From the NCBI GenBank assembly GCA_018697195.1, contig JAGMWU010000028.1:2147994-2211993 (forward strand): 64,000 nt of DNA. Reading direction: 5' to 3'. How positions within the stretch are numbered: the first letter of the stretch is position 1; the number at the start of each line of letters is the position of its first letter. Source of the DNA: Certhia americana (Eukaryota; Chordata; Aves; Passeriformes; Certhiidae). Positions 11,686 through 24,789 of this stretch are shown piece after piece. Under the pieces are notes generated by a model. It was not told the DNA's origin, ran no database searches, and saw only the letters and a program-made list of their open reading frames with translations. Position numbers and translations under genes: made by a program.

Positions 11686-14600
11686 CAAGAGCCGTTTATA
11701 GATTTTTAAATTTTTTTTAATACACATTTATGGGTTTGTGGATGCTCAGTTCCTGCAGCAAACACGGCCACAGTATTTCTGTGTGTTGCAGAACAGAACT
11801 TTGCACTGCTTCCAGTCTGAGGTTGTTGGGTGAAGCAAAAGCATTTTGGAGACTCACAGATCTCAGGACTTCTTGTCTGGGGAGATTTAGAGGGGAAGGA
11901 GATTTCCACCACAGCTCCTGCACTGGAAGGAATGGCCAAGAGGAGGGAGGGAGAAGCTCACCCTGGAGTCCCTGAGAAGGGATTAAAATCCAATGTCCAT
12001 GTTCAGCATCCCCTCTCCTAAACTTGTATTTAGGAGAGTGCACCAATCTGAATTCTGTTGGAAGGAGATCCATCCCAAGTACCCACTAAAGGTTTCTTTT
12101 GGAACAGCCCCCTCTAAACTGCCACAATATTGACAGGACAGAAATTGCTTGGTGTGCTCAACTCATGGAAGGTGCTTCCAGGCTGTCAGACTGGTACCTT
12201 TACTCATACTAAATCATTTCCCTGCACCAAAAGGAAATTAAAGATTATTTTATGCTATTAACTTTCAGTCCATTTACAACTTTCTGCATTAATATTAAGA
12301 TATACAATCTCATTTTGGTTCAGGCTGTAAAAACTACATGAATACAAGATATTTGAAAATTATCTAAGAACTGTGCCCTCCGAGCAGCTCCCTCAGAAAG
12401 TGAACTATGAGGTCTTGGCCTCCCATTTGGAGCCTACTCGAAAACACATTTGCTGCTTGTTAGCAGATTAACAGATGAGACAGAGGGGAGTTAAACATAG
12501 CCAAGGTGTGAAAACTAATTATAGGCTGCTGCATCAGGCTGGGAGTAAGAAAAGCCAGCGCTGAGTGCCTGCCCTAAGAGGTGATACCCATCTGTACTGG
12601 AGCAGGCAGGAGGCAGAGCTGAGCCTGGCTTTGTCTCAGGGAGTTCATCTGAATCTCTCTCTGAGAGCAGGGGTCACAGGGGCTGCACTCAGATCAGCCT
12701 CACTGTCCTCAGAGCACAGCCAACTGCAGCCAGAGCTGCTGGAAACTGAGTTCAAACAAGAAATCACAACCCCCAGCAACTTACGATCGAGGGAAGTTCC
12801 CCCACTCTCCAGGCATACGATTATATTTGAATATAATTTTGAATATATTTTTGAATAGCTTTGAGCAAGAGGAGGGAGCTCTGCCCGTGGCTGCTGCACA
12901 CCCAGGAACACCTGGCAGGATTTTTTCGGGAATCAGGACAAAACCATCTGTGGGAAGCAGGTTCCAGCTGTCCTAGAGCTGCTCCTTGCTCCTCCTCTTG
13001 TACCCCTTGCTCTCTTTATCTTGTGCTGTGGCTGAGGCAGCAGCTGTGGCTCTGTCTGAGTGAAACCCAGGTGCCCTCAGAGAGTTTGTCACATCCACAG
13101 GGGCAGTTTCTCCTTGTCTATCTCCAGGATCCCAGGCCACCCAGCACTGCTCTTGCACAAGTAACAGTCAAGGATGGGACATTTGGGGCCCTACCACTGT
13201 CATTTTCTTCATTATTTACTTCATTATTTACATATTTCTTCATTATTTACTGACTGGGACAAAATTTTGTTGTTGTGAACCGTGTGCATGTTGGTACAAA
13301 TGCACACCAGGAATGGGAGTGTCTGTGTCAGGCAGTGATACTGTGCAGAAATTCTATTTTCAACCTGCACAAACTGCAGAGCAAAGGAAGATCATCCCCT
13401 CTGGGGCTGTGTTTCTTTCCCTGAGCCACTCTGGTTCCTCTGAGACAAAGCTCTGGTGTAGGAACTGTGCACCAAAAGAGATCAGAAATAGAAAAAAAAT
13501 AGGGTGTTTTTTTCTTTCTTTTGAACACCCCGACCTCAGCAGCATTTCAGTGACAAGAAAACCACTTCTGCCACGGAAATGCAGTAGTTTAGCACCAGTC
13601 AGAGGTCAGGACTTGTGCATTTTTGGAGTTCAGAGCTGATTCCTTACGCATGCACAAGAGCTAACTGCAGCCAAGGGAGCTCTGTGCCTGTTGGTCTGGA
13701 GGTGTACTGCCATATGTTTGGTGTATACTTAATTAACACAGTGCAGCTGCACTGCTTCCATCTGTATTATAGATCACCTCCCTATTACAGATCTAGGCAG
13801 GAGTCCCACAGTTCATATTTATTAAAATAATTGCCCCAAGATTTAGGTGGTTGGAAATACTCAGTCAAGCAGCCCAGCAGTGCTTTGCAGCAGAAGAATT
13901 ATCCAGCCAGGAAGCCAAAAGGGACTGGGATGAGGGGTTCAGGGGCTGCCACGTGCAGGCACAGCTCAGCCCTGCAGACAGAGGTTAAAACAGAGCCCGC
14001 TGAGCATTTCTTCCAGGGATGCTTCCCCAGCCCTGAAGTTTATTGAAGTGTGACTTGCTGGTGTATTCATATTCACCATCAGATTCAGGGCCTTTTTTTA
14101 GCTCCCTGCAATCTTTTTCTCTAGGCATGGGAAATTTAATTTTAAAATTCGATTTGTGTAACGCACGCCTTGGTCCGGAGTATCTGTTTCTGAAGCACCT
14201 GTGTTCAAAATTCATCAGCCTGTGAAAATCATTACAGGTGTAGGAGCTGAGTAAAGGTGCAAACTGCACATATGGATTTCAGTCAAGTTTCACTACCAGG
14301 ATCTCTTTTCCTGCTGTACAAATCCAACTTGCAGAAAAACAAACCAAAAATACAGCGAGGTACAAGAACAGAGTGAATGCAGGACACAAAATACACAAAT
14401 TGGAAAACAACAGTGAGCACAGCAACAGTATTATCAAACATTAAATAGAAACTCCAGGAGAGGATGCAAGAGAAGGAGATTTTGCTTGAGAAGTTAAATG
14501 CAGTTCCATTGATCCATCCAGCAGCCACAGCTCAGAGGCTGCTTTGTGCATTTGAGCTTTACAAAAATCTCCAAATCCTCAGGAGCAGGCTTAAGGGACT

Positions 14601-16394
14601 TGATCCATGTGTCAAATCCCCAAACTGAAGCAACACCCTGACAGGTCTCAGTTATCCTAAACAGCACGGAAGGTGGTTACTGTCACCCCAGAGGGCAAAA
14701 GCAGATTTTGGAGGAATAGCTTTAAATGCTTTCTCTTGTTTTGCATTCCCAGCTCTGCTCTGTGCAATGACAGCAGCACCAGAAGCCCCTCGGTGTTTGG
14801 GCACGGCAGTGGCTGCTCCCAAATTCAACTCTCCCCTTGGTGCAGGTCTCTGCTCTCAGGTGTCCCCCAGACAAGCCAACAGAACAGACTGTTTTACACT
14901 TGTCCTTCCCCTCTTAAACTTGCCATTTTAATTAACTTTCCAGTTTTTAACCATTTTAGTACTTCTATTTGTGCATTGACAGAAGTAGAATCACGTCTCA
15001 CAGCAGCAAACAGGTTTGCAAATGAAACCAATCCTTTCAGAGCTCTCAGCACATGGACACACATTTTCTTGCTGGCCAGTGGTTTGTTTTTATACCTGAA
15101 TTCTCAGGCAACTGAGAATCATGGCAGGAAATTTTATGTTGCACAAAGCTGCTTATCAGCATCAAAAGAACTGAATTAAGATGGTTGGGAGAGGAGGAAA
15201 AAAAAAAGATTTTTCAGGTAATGCTTATGCTCCACTAAAGGAGCGTAGGAGGAGGTGGGATTGTTTTCAACTTCAGGAGAAACTGTTCCCCCTTTCCTGG
15301 CCCCATTGAAGTGCACCCGAGTCTGTGCAGGAATAACTTGGCTGTTTGTACACAAAGAACTGCCAGGGAAAGTTTATAGCAGTAATCACCAGCTCCTGCA
15401 GGATCCTCAGCAGAGGAACATTAATAAACATTAAAGAGGAGTGTAAGCTCGGCATCTTTCTAATTAAGAGTGGAAGAGCCTGGCAGATGAGGTCAGTCCC
15501 CAGATGGGGTTGAAGGGCAGTGTAAGCATGAGAGAATAAATTCAACGTAAAGGTCATCTATATGGATTAAATGATCTGAACAGTCAATTCCAGAGCCATC
15601 TTCTGCAATTAATATTTAATTAAAAATAGAAACACTATAAAGTTTAGCTTTTAACCAGCAAAATTATTTCATGTCCCATAAAACCTTTAAATACAAGACC
15701 ATGCATCCTCTGTCTCCCCTGCACAGAGCTGGCTGCTGTGGCTGTGAGCCACTGAAAGGGCATTCCAAGGGCAGGCAGGCTCTGCACCTTTAAAACACTT
15801 GGATTCTCTTCCTGGTGACCAGAGACACCATTTAACAGCTGCATGGCTCTTTCCCTTTCATTCCATTGAGAATTAAATGCAATTTCTAACCAAATATTCC
15901 TCCAAACACATCCTGAATGTAAACAGGATTAACCCCTGGTCAGCAGCAGTTCCATATTTCCGAGGGGATGGGGAAGAGGCACTCGAGGGGGGGCTCAGGT
16001 GCAATCTGCTCATCTCCAGACCCTGCTGCCCTGGGCTGCTCTCCCAGGAGCTGCAGAACAGCCCAGAACAGCAGCCCCTAAAGAGCCAGAGGTATCTTTT
16101 CACTTTGCATATCTCCCTGGACCTCTCCTGAAAGTGCCTCCAGCAGTTGTTTGGTGTGATTTGAAATGTTCTGTCTCCTCTGACTTTGCTGGCCCAGAAC
16201 TAGGCCACCAAGAAGTCACCAGAGGAATGTTTGTTCTTCAGCACTCGAGTCCTTTGTAACCTACTTCCGAGTGTTTAACCTACACCACCAGAAAGGAGTT
16301 GGAAAAGGAGGTTCAGGCTCATCATGTGAGTTCTCACGTTTGGAGAATGCAAGAAAAAGTCACTTTGTTCCTACAAAGTCCTTTCACTGGGCTG

Positions 16395-16560
16395 AAGTTG
16401 GAGGAATTTAGGTCTGGTTCCCAACTCTGTCACCCATTCCCTGCCTGATTTTCCAAAGGCTCATGCTCTCCAAGCTTCAGTGCCCTGGAAGTGGAGATAA
16501 TACTGACTTGTTTCCATATGAGCTGGAGATATTTTCTACAGTGCTATGAAAATAAGAAGT
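16395..16560 (+). repeat. possible MIR/core-SINE remnant
   Basis: CCAACTCTGTCACCCATTCC, then CTCTCCAAGCTTCAGTGCCC and GGAGATAATACTGACTTG follow the order of the MIR 3' half (tctgtcac ... cctcagtttcc ... ggataataatacctac). It is strongly decayed. Confidence 0.35.
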
Positions 16561-18986
16561 AATCCAGTTCAAAGACTTGTTTTTGCTTCCCTCAAAGTCA
16601 ACCGTAAAATTCCCTGTACTTCAGTAGTGCAGCATCAATGGGTTTTCTCTAAATGTTTGATAGAGCTTCCTCCCTTTATTCTTGGGACTTGGGGTGCTAC
16701 TGTTTATATTTATTTATTACATGAGATTTGCCGTTGTTTTCAAGGGCACAGAGGTGTAAGTGAAAGCCTGCACGGATCTGATTGCCTGGAGCTCTTTGCC
16801 TCCCTCCCTGCTTTTGAACGACATTCCTGGGAGCCGTGACCTTCCCCAGGCAGATTTTCTGCTTCACCCACAGCTTTACTAAGGGACATTCCTCAGAGGA
16901 GTCTTTGCCACTCCAGTGGTTAGTCCCTGGCTTTGGCAAGCTGCTGTTAAACCTCTCTGAAGCTGCAGCAGCAGCCTGGGTAATCCTCTGTGGAGGGAGG
17001 CAGAATGCTCTGCCTTCACAGGAGCATCCATCCATCCATCAGGAAGTGAGAGCAGGCAGGGAAAGGCAATCAGCTTTCCTGAGATTCTAATGAGGCAGCA
17101 CAATTAATCTCTTCACTTCTTACCCAACCCCTGCTGCATATATAAATTAAATTAACAGCCATATGTATATAGAGAGATATTTATATATACACACACAGGT
17201 CTAAGAAATACCCCCTGACTTTTCTAACTTGGAGATAGAAGGCAAGAAGTGAAACTGCTGAAAATCTCAGAAAACAACACATTCTCCATGGTTCCTCCTG
17301 TCACCCAGGGATGATTCCCATGCAGTCACATGCATGTAAAAAAACTCCCTTTGAAGTATCTCATATTTTTGTTACTAATTCTGGTTTGCAAACAACTGCC
17401 TGGTGCTACTGCTGAAATATGTCAGAGCTGTTAAATGCTTGTATAAATAATAAATGGGAGGGTTTGTACTAGGACTAAGGTCTCTCTGCATCAAGACATA
17501 GACAGTGTTGTGTTTTATTAATAACAATTTGAAAACCACAGTGAAGGAGGAAAATGGCTCCTGTGCCAGGGTTTTAAACCCCTGGTTCACAACCAGCACA
17601 GCCCAGAGGGTTCTCTGCATGATTTTTCCACCCTGAGCCACTTCCTGAGGTCCTGTCCTTCAGGAGAAGGTGCAATCCCTCCCTGGGAAGCAGCACCAAG
17701 GTGATGCCAACCCCTCTGTTGGGGCTGTGCCACCTTCACCAGGGTGCTGGCCTGAGCTGACACTCCTGTCCCAACTCAATATTCTAATTCTGCACAAGTG
17801 AACAAGGCTTCTGCCTCTAAAACACCAACTGTTCCATTATATCTCTAGGACAGCTGTAAGAATCTTCCTCTGATTTCTATCCGTGGGTAATTGTGCTACA
17901 ATTATGGAAAAAAAAATATTGTGTCATGGAATACATGCGTACGGTGGTTATTTCAGCAGAAATAGCCTCGTGCATTTCTAAAAAATGCTCTAAAAAAGCA
18001 TTTTCAGCCTCTAAAAAAGCGTTTTCCAGCCCCTCTCCGTACAATAGGCAGTGACAGACGGAGCCTGATTTACATAAAATGACACAAGCATCAAGTTCTT
18101 TTCAAGCCAGTGAAAGATTCCAAAATAACATTCTGGAACAAGCTCAGCCCGGGGATGTGTGTGCTACCCTGCCAGGGTGGGCATTGCTGCACTGCTGCCC
18201 CTCCCTGGAGCACCCAGCCCTGCTCAGAGCAGTCAGGGTGTTAAAAACCCTGAGCCCAGCACTTGGGGACAGCTTTTTTAATTCATTCACAACTTTAGAA
18301 ATGAAAGATTCCCTCCCATGCAACGGATCTGCAGCAGAGCAGGTGAAAAAGCAGATTTTAGAGTTTAGGAGGGTTGTTTAGGAGGGTTCTGGGGTTTATC
18401 CTGCCCTGCACACCCTGCACTCCTACCCAGGAGGGTATCTCCACATCCACAGAGCTGCAGAGCCAGGAGGATAAAACTGCACCACCCAGCCCACAGCAAA
18501 CCTCCCTCAGCACAAAAAATTCCATTTACAGCAGCACCAAGGCCAAAAGCTGAGCACTGCTCCTGCTAGGTCCCCTTTGTGTGTAAATCCAAACCCAGCC
18601 TCTGGCTGTGAAATAGTGACTGCCACACAACTCATGAATATAAATGCACGTGGAAAATTGCCCAGCTGAAGGCCAGCCCTTACTTATCTACAGAGTTTGT
18701 TATGTGTGAAAAATCACCTAGAGTCAAACTAGTTCGTTTACTTGCCCAGAGGACCCTTCAGAATCTACATCTAAAACAGCAGTGAACTAACACCTTATGA
18801 ATATTAAAGGACTCCCCAATCAACTTCTTCTGCCCTGGTGTAAACCGGAGAAGTGAAACATCAAAGCAGCCTCAGGGATGAATTTTCTTGACATTTTACT
18901 TCGATTAAAAAACCTGATCTTTGTTAAGCCACACCTAATGTTGAAATACCAACAAGTGTGAAGGCAGAGAACTTTACATTGGCATG

Positions 18987-19034
18987 CAAAAAACAAAAAC
19001 AAAAACAAAAAAAAAAAAAAAAAAAGAAAGAAAG
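18987..19034 (+). repeat. A-rich simple repeat
   Basis: (CAAAAA)n passes into a run of about 20 A and a short GAAA stretch. No transposon body is seen upstream, so it is not obviously a retroposon tail. Confidence 0.9.
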
Positions 19035-19224
19035 GAAAAGTCTCACAGAGATTGGAGTTTGGTCTAACACCTCCCCAGGCCAGCCCTTCAGTGGAGCTTG
19101 CTCAGGTGAGACCCTGGGGTCCCCCTGGGTCACTCATGTCCCACAGGGAAGCTCCAGGAGCTGGGCAAGGGATTTGGGCACAGGGCAACCTCAGCTGGGG
19201 ATGGGCTTGGGGATGGGGATGGTC

Positions 19225-19480
19225 TCTGCAGCTCCTGCAGCCCCTGCAGCCCCTGCAGCCCCTACAGCCCCTGCAGCCCCTACAGCCCATGCAGCCCATG
19301 CAGCCTCTGCAGCCCCTGCAGCCCCTACAGCCCCTACAGCCCCTGCAGCCCATGCAGCCCATGCAGCCTCTGCAGCCCCTGCAGCCCCTACAGCCCCTAC
19401 AGCCCCTGCAGCCCCTGCAGCCCATGCAGCCCATGCAGCCCATGCAGCCTCTGGAGCTCCTGCAGTTCCTGCAGCCCATG
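19225..19480 (+). repeat. 9-bp minisatellite with 63-bp higher-order period
   Basis: The base unit is nine bases of the form GCAGCCCCT, with variants CCCCTA, CCCATG and CCTCTG. The variant CCTCTG recurs at 19304, 19367 and 19448: one full 63-bp higher-order unit (seven 9-mers), then an expanded one of 81 bp. Since the unit is a multiple of three, all frames stay open as Leu-Gln-Pro, Ala-Ala-Pro or Cys-Arg-Gly repeats. That is not evidence of coding. Confidence 0.95.
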
Positions 19481-20734
19481 CATCCCTGGCTGCCAGAGCT
19501 CCCTGCCCCGGGGCTGCAGGCCGAGCCTGCCCTGCACACTCCAGGGTTTGCATCCCAGCCAAACAGATGGCTCCGGAGGAACGAGGGGATATTAAATTTA
19601 GCCAAGGTGAACCTTCTGGGGAAATTCAAGGGAGCTTAATTGCAGAGTATTTGCTTTTAGCTATTTCTCCCTTTTTATTTGGTAAATGCTTGTGAGCAAA
19701 CTCCGTGTTTAATGAGGAAGAAAGCACTGATGAAAAGATACATATTTCTTTTAACATCTTTAATCTGAATTCCTGCTGGTGCTGCACATTTTCCCAATGG
19801 GATGCTTACAGGTGATGAGGTTACCCTGCCATTTTTTACTGATTACACCCCAGACTAAATCAGATACAGGAGACAGATGCATAGATATATACCTATGTAT
19901 GGATTAAAACCTCCAGATAAACACAAAACACGAAGCTCAGCAAGCAGAGCCCTGATCCCTCTGCGATGTGATTGTGCAAATGTTGTGTCTCATGGGCAGT
20001 GTATCCAGATTTACTGCAGACCAAAGAGAGGAGCCTTGCTTCCCCTGCCACTGATCACCTGCCATCCTTGCTCTGGCTCTAAATTTGTCAGGGCACGTGG
20101 AGGTGCCATTTCCAGCAGGGCTGGGAATAGAAGAGAGGCTCTCCCTGACCCAGCAAAGAGGGGAGGCTGTGTTCTGAACAGGGAATTGCTGTCACCTTGA
20201 GCCCAGTGGCACTGGGGAGAGCAGCCCCTCATGGCTGACACAATGTCCTGGGCAGGGGCTGCTAAATAATTCTCCTTCTGGGGCTGAAGCCTTTCATCTG
20301 CAGGCTTCTGCTTTACACCTGAACAGGAATGAACTGAAATCTTGGTGCAGAATAAAAGTCACCCTCTCCTGACAGGAACTGGTTGTATGAGAAACACATC
20401 TCAGGATTCTGTGCAAGCCATGAACAGCCAGGTAACCACAGCAGCTGATATCAGCACTGATAAATATAGACACTTCTTATATAAGGAGGGACATTCAGGT
20501 CACTGATTTTTTAGGAAGATGTTCTCATTGATTTCCAATAGGAAATTCTGATCTTAAATATTGTATAAAATGGCATTTTGGTATTATTAATGCCATGCAC
20601 TGAATAATATGAATGCTTAATCTAAGTGTAAATAATGATTATGGAAATAGTGAGTGGACACTGTCAGTGCAAAGAGCAGAGTCCCTCAGACAAAGAGCAG
20701 GAGGAAACGCTGGGGGTCAGGGGAGAAAAGGATT

Positions 20735-20800
20735 CTCTCCTCACTTTCAGGTGAGACAGGAGGAGAGAAGAGCTGCCCAAGGTCACAGAAAGAGCCACAA
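20735..20800 (-). repeat. possible MIR-like SINE remnant
   Basis: TTTCAGGTGAGACAGGAGGA followed by AGCTGCCCAAGGTCACAGAA resembles the reverse complement of MIR (tgaggaaactgag ... cttgcccaaggtcacac). It is short and divergent. Confidence 0.4.
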
Positions 20801-21664
20801 GTCCCATCCCTCAGAGCCTCTCACTTTCCCACCTGCAGGTGACACCTCCAGGAAATCTCCAGGCAGAGGGAAAGAATGGGAATAGGAAGCTGCCTTGGGG
20901 CTAAATCCCCTGCTAGAAATGACAAATGAAGGACAAACATGTAAAGTTTATCAACTAAATAAATCTTAAAATAAAAGGATTTGGGAGCCCTGTCATGATC
21001 TCAGTGCTTACATCAAGCACAAGCTGTGCATATCTTCATGTTGCAGTTACTGGTAGGAAAACAAACTGGATTACCAGGGCTTAGTGCTTAAGCAGTCTGT
21101 TCCACCAGCAAGGGAAGGAACTTTGGCTGTTCTGGTATTACAGAGGAGATTTAGACAGGACAGAGAAAAGACAAGGATCAGACTGTTTTCCTGTTCAAAG
21201 CACCACGATTATACTAAATAAATAAAATTTAAATCACAAAACCTTCCCAGCTCATACTCACAAATCCCAGCCAGGCTGGAGGTACGTGAGCTCTGTGAAG
21301 TCATCCTGAGTTTTCCTCTCATTTCCCTGACACCAAACTATCCCAAGGGAGCTTCACCTCTGCTCTCAGGGCACAGAGCTCCTATCTGAGATAAAATTAT
21401 GATGCACAGTGATGGAAATAAGGCTCATTTTACTGGGAAAACTCTGCTTCCATTAGAACCTAAACCCAGCCATTCATTTTAATAAGAAATTATTTCATTT
21501 TAAAAATAAAAACAGCAAGGAAACTTCTGTCCCAGCAGAGCAGTGGCAGTCGGGATGCACTGCCCAGGCTCCTGCAGCAGCCAGAACCAAGCACAGGGGA
21601 CCATAAATGTTGGGAAATACCTCAAAATTCGACCTGTTAGGAACAACCAGCTGTAGCTGCACAA

Positions 21665-21740
21665 ATGTGGGATCCAAGCCCCGGTATGGGATGATTTTTA
21701 AGGCCCTTTCCAGCCCAAACCGTTCTGGGATTCTATCCCG
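21665..21740 (+). repeat. CR1 LINE 3' end fragment
   Basis: GGGATGATTTTTAAGGCCCT, TTCCAGCCCAAACCGTTCTG and GGATTCTATCC form a CR1 3' terminus in sense orientation. Confidence 0.82.
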
Positions 21741-22079
21741 AACTTCAGCAGCTCCACAGTTTGGGGAAGGATGTTCTCTTGTCTGTCTTCCTCAAAAATG
21801 AGGAAAAGGTGACTCCCCTAAGAGCTGCTCTAATGTGAGATATTTTTAGAAGGCATTTTTGATCTAGCACTGGATAAAAGAGGGTTTAGACTTGCAGGGG
21901 TTTAACTGCCCCCAGGATACCAAAGGCACAAAGTGTGCCAAAATCAGAGGAAATCCCTGTACTGAATCCAGCAGCTTAAAGCTCAGCCGCTGATTCTCCT
22001 AAACCAGGAAGAGTGAGAAAATCTGGTTTGTTTCCCATTTATTCCCATTAGTTCTTCTCCCACGTAAAACCACAGGACA

Positions 22080-22312
22080 AGAGGAAACAGTCCCAAGTTT
22101 TGCTGGGGGACGTTCAGGTTGGATATTAGGAAAAATTCCTTCAGGGAAAGGGCTGCCTAGGGCAGGGCTGAGGTCACCACCCCTGAAGTGTTTAAAAAGG
22201 TGTGGATGTGGCCCTGGAGGACACGGGTGAGTGCTGAGCACAGGGGTGATGGTGGCCAGGGGATCTCACAGATCTTTCCAGCCTTAATGTTTCCATGACT
22301 CTGCTCAGGACC
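22080..22312 (+). repeat. CR1 LINE 3' end (inside duplicated block, copy 1)
   Basis: GGGGGACGTTCAGGTTGGAT, TTAGGAAAAATTCCTTCAGG, GTTTAAAAAGGTGTGGATGT and CAGCCTTAATGTTTCCATGA. This is the last 230 bases of a CR1 in sense orientation. Confidence 0.9.
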
Positions 22313-23622
22313 TGTCATGAAATCCCCAAACATCCAAAGGAACAAAGCTCTGGCACTCAGCTCTCCCTCCCCTGGCTTCCTGGCCAGCCTGGGAGGGGTT
22401 GTGTGTGGCTTGTGTCAGTCTGGTTCAAACAGGGAGGGAGAGGGGCAGGAATCCCTGTGCCAGATCCAAGGGGAAGGTGCTCAGCTTGTGCAGGACTCAC
22501 TGCCAGGCACCTGAGTCCTGGAATCCCTCCTTCCTCCACAAGAAGGAAAAAGCCTTCTGCAGACCTGGGCTCCTGGCTGTTTGTTTTAGGGGGTTTATGT
22601 TTTGCTTTGACTCGGGTTTTGTTGGCTTGTTTATTCCACAATCACCTTGGGAAGTGAGGCTGCTGCACCTGACTACCAGAGATAAATCCCAGTGAAGGAA
22701 TTCTGTGGTGGCTGGTACTGCAGGGAGGCTGGGGAGGGCAGAAACTGCCAGAGAATGGATTCACAGGCAAGGAGGCCTCGAGGCAGGCTCAGCATCCCGA
22801 GTGTCAGGCTGCAGGGAAGAACTCAACATCCACAAAGAGCAGCTGAAGGAAAGGACAGCTCAGGAATGCTCCCCTCACTCCTGGGAGACCTGAGTGAAAA
22901 CACAGGCTGAGGGGGGAAAAGGGGAAATTCTTCACAGCAGACATGGGAATGAAGTAACAGATGACGGTTTAAATCTCAGATTGTGCAAGTAATGATGAAA
23001 AATCTTCTAGGATGGGAAGGGAATTAGAAAATAAAACCTGCTGACGGGGAAGCTGTGAATTTCCCAACTGCACAAACCGTGATGGGAAGGGCCAGGCAGG
23101 GGATTTAGGACTAGACAAAAGATTTACTGGTGGAAGCTGCAAAATGGTAATTTCACTGTGTACTTGTGCTACCAGAAAACAAACCAGAGAACTGAGTGAT
23201 TCGTTTTCTTATGAAATACTTATGAATGCGCATAAAAATCTGGCTGCTTGAACATAAAAATACAAAGAAAAGGGCCTGGGGTATCTAGAGAGACAAGAAG
23301 CATCCTTCAGCTGGGTCCCGAGATGCAGATCTCAAGTGATTTATTCTTATAATCTGCTGCTATTCATGCAATACTCACACACACTTAGAGAAACAAAGCA
23401 GGGTTGGATTTTGATGATTGTCCCTTCGTGTACTAATTATTTTTATTAGCAAGTTAATTTTCAGCACAAGCTGTCTGCTTCCCAGCTGGGAGAAAACACA
23501 TTGGTGGAGACAAAAAGTTCAGCTGTCAACTTTGTGAGTGAAAGGGACACTCGGGTACATCGTGGACACTGCAGGGACAGGGGCAAACCAGGGACACCAT
23601 GGCACACAATGGGCACCTAGGG

Positions 23623-24789
23623 GACAGTGGCACAGCCTCTGTGACAGTAACACACCCTCTGTGACAGTAACACCACCCTCTGTGACACAACCACACCCTC
23701 TGTGACACTGGTACAGCCTCTGTGACACAGTAACACACCCCTCTGTGACAGTAAACACACACCTTCTGTGACACTGCCACACCTCTGTGATCCCTTAACA
23801 CAGCCTCTTGACACTGCACACTCTCTGTAACACTGGCACACCCTCTGTGACATATCACTCCTTCTGTGACACGCCACACCCTCTGTGACACTGCCACATC
23901 CTTTGTGACCACTGCCATCAGACTCTACGACAGTAACAACAGACTGTGTGACACTGCCACACCCTCTGTGACACTAACACACCCTCTGCTTGAACACTAT
24001 GTAACAGCCCTCTGTGAACCACTGGAACACCCTCTGTGAAATTAACACACCTCTGTGACACTGGGCCACACCTTTGTGGACACTTGCCACAGCCTCTGTT
24101 TGACCACTAACACACCCTCTGTGACAGTTGGCACAAGGCCTCTGTGACATAACACAATCCTTCTGTGACACTACCACAGCCTCTGTGACAGTGGCACACC
24201 CTCTGTTTTTCTGAATTTAATACAGCCTCCTGTGACAGTGGTACCTCCCTCTGTGGACACTAGCACACCCTTTGTGGACACTGCCACAAGACTCTACCGA
24301 CAGAACACAGCCTGTGTGAACACTACCCACACCTCTGTGACACTGCCACCACCCTCCCCTGTGGACACTGGTACACCCTCTGGGAACCCAAACACACCCT
24401 CGTGACACTGGTACACCCTCTGTGACATTTAGCCCCACCCTCTGTGAAATAAACACACTCCCTGTGACCACTAACGTACACCCTCTGTCGATAACCTCGC
24501 CACACCCTTCTGTGACACTTGCCACACCACCCTCTGTGACATTAACACACCTCTGTGACATGCAACACCTCTGTGCCACTCTGCCACACCCTCTGTGACA
24601 TTAACACACCCTCTGTGACACTGCCACACTCCTCTGGACACTAACACAGCATTGTGACAGTGGCCCAGCCTCTGTGACACTGCCACACCCTCTGTGACAC
24701 TAAACACACCTTCTGTGGACACTGCCACACCCTTCTGTGGACATTAACACACCTTCTGTGACCAAGTATACACAGCCTCTGTGACACTG
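23623..24789. repeat. 20-bp minisatellite, copy 1
   Basis: The base unit is CACACCCTCTGTGACACTGC, with the last three bases alternating mainly between TGC, TAA and TGG. There are about 58 units in 1.17 kb. Many units show one-base insertions or deletions (for instance extra T or A), which look like uncorrected read errors. On the minus strand it reads as degenerate Val-Thr-Glu-Gly / Cys-His-Arg-Gly repeats broken by frameshifts, and it is not coding. It is not a CRISPR array, because there are no unique spacers. Confidence 0.93.

Noticed and set aside
18958..19695. Ala/Pro-rich and Leu-Gln-Pro-rich open frames at 19 kb
   Set aside because: They are products of the 9-bp minisatellite, with no gene context.
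23623..24789. CRISPR-like array of 20-bp repeats
   Set aside because: The repeats are contiguous with no unique spacers, in a vertebrate intron. It is a minisatellite.
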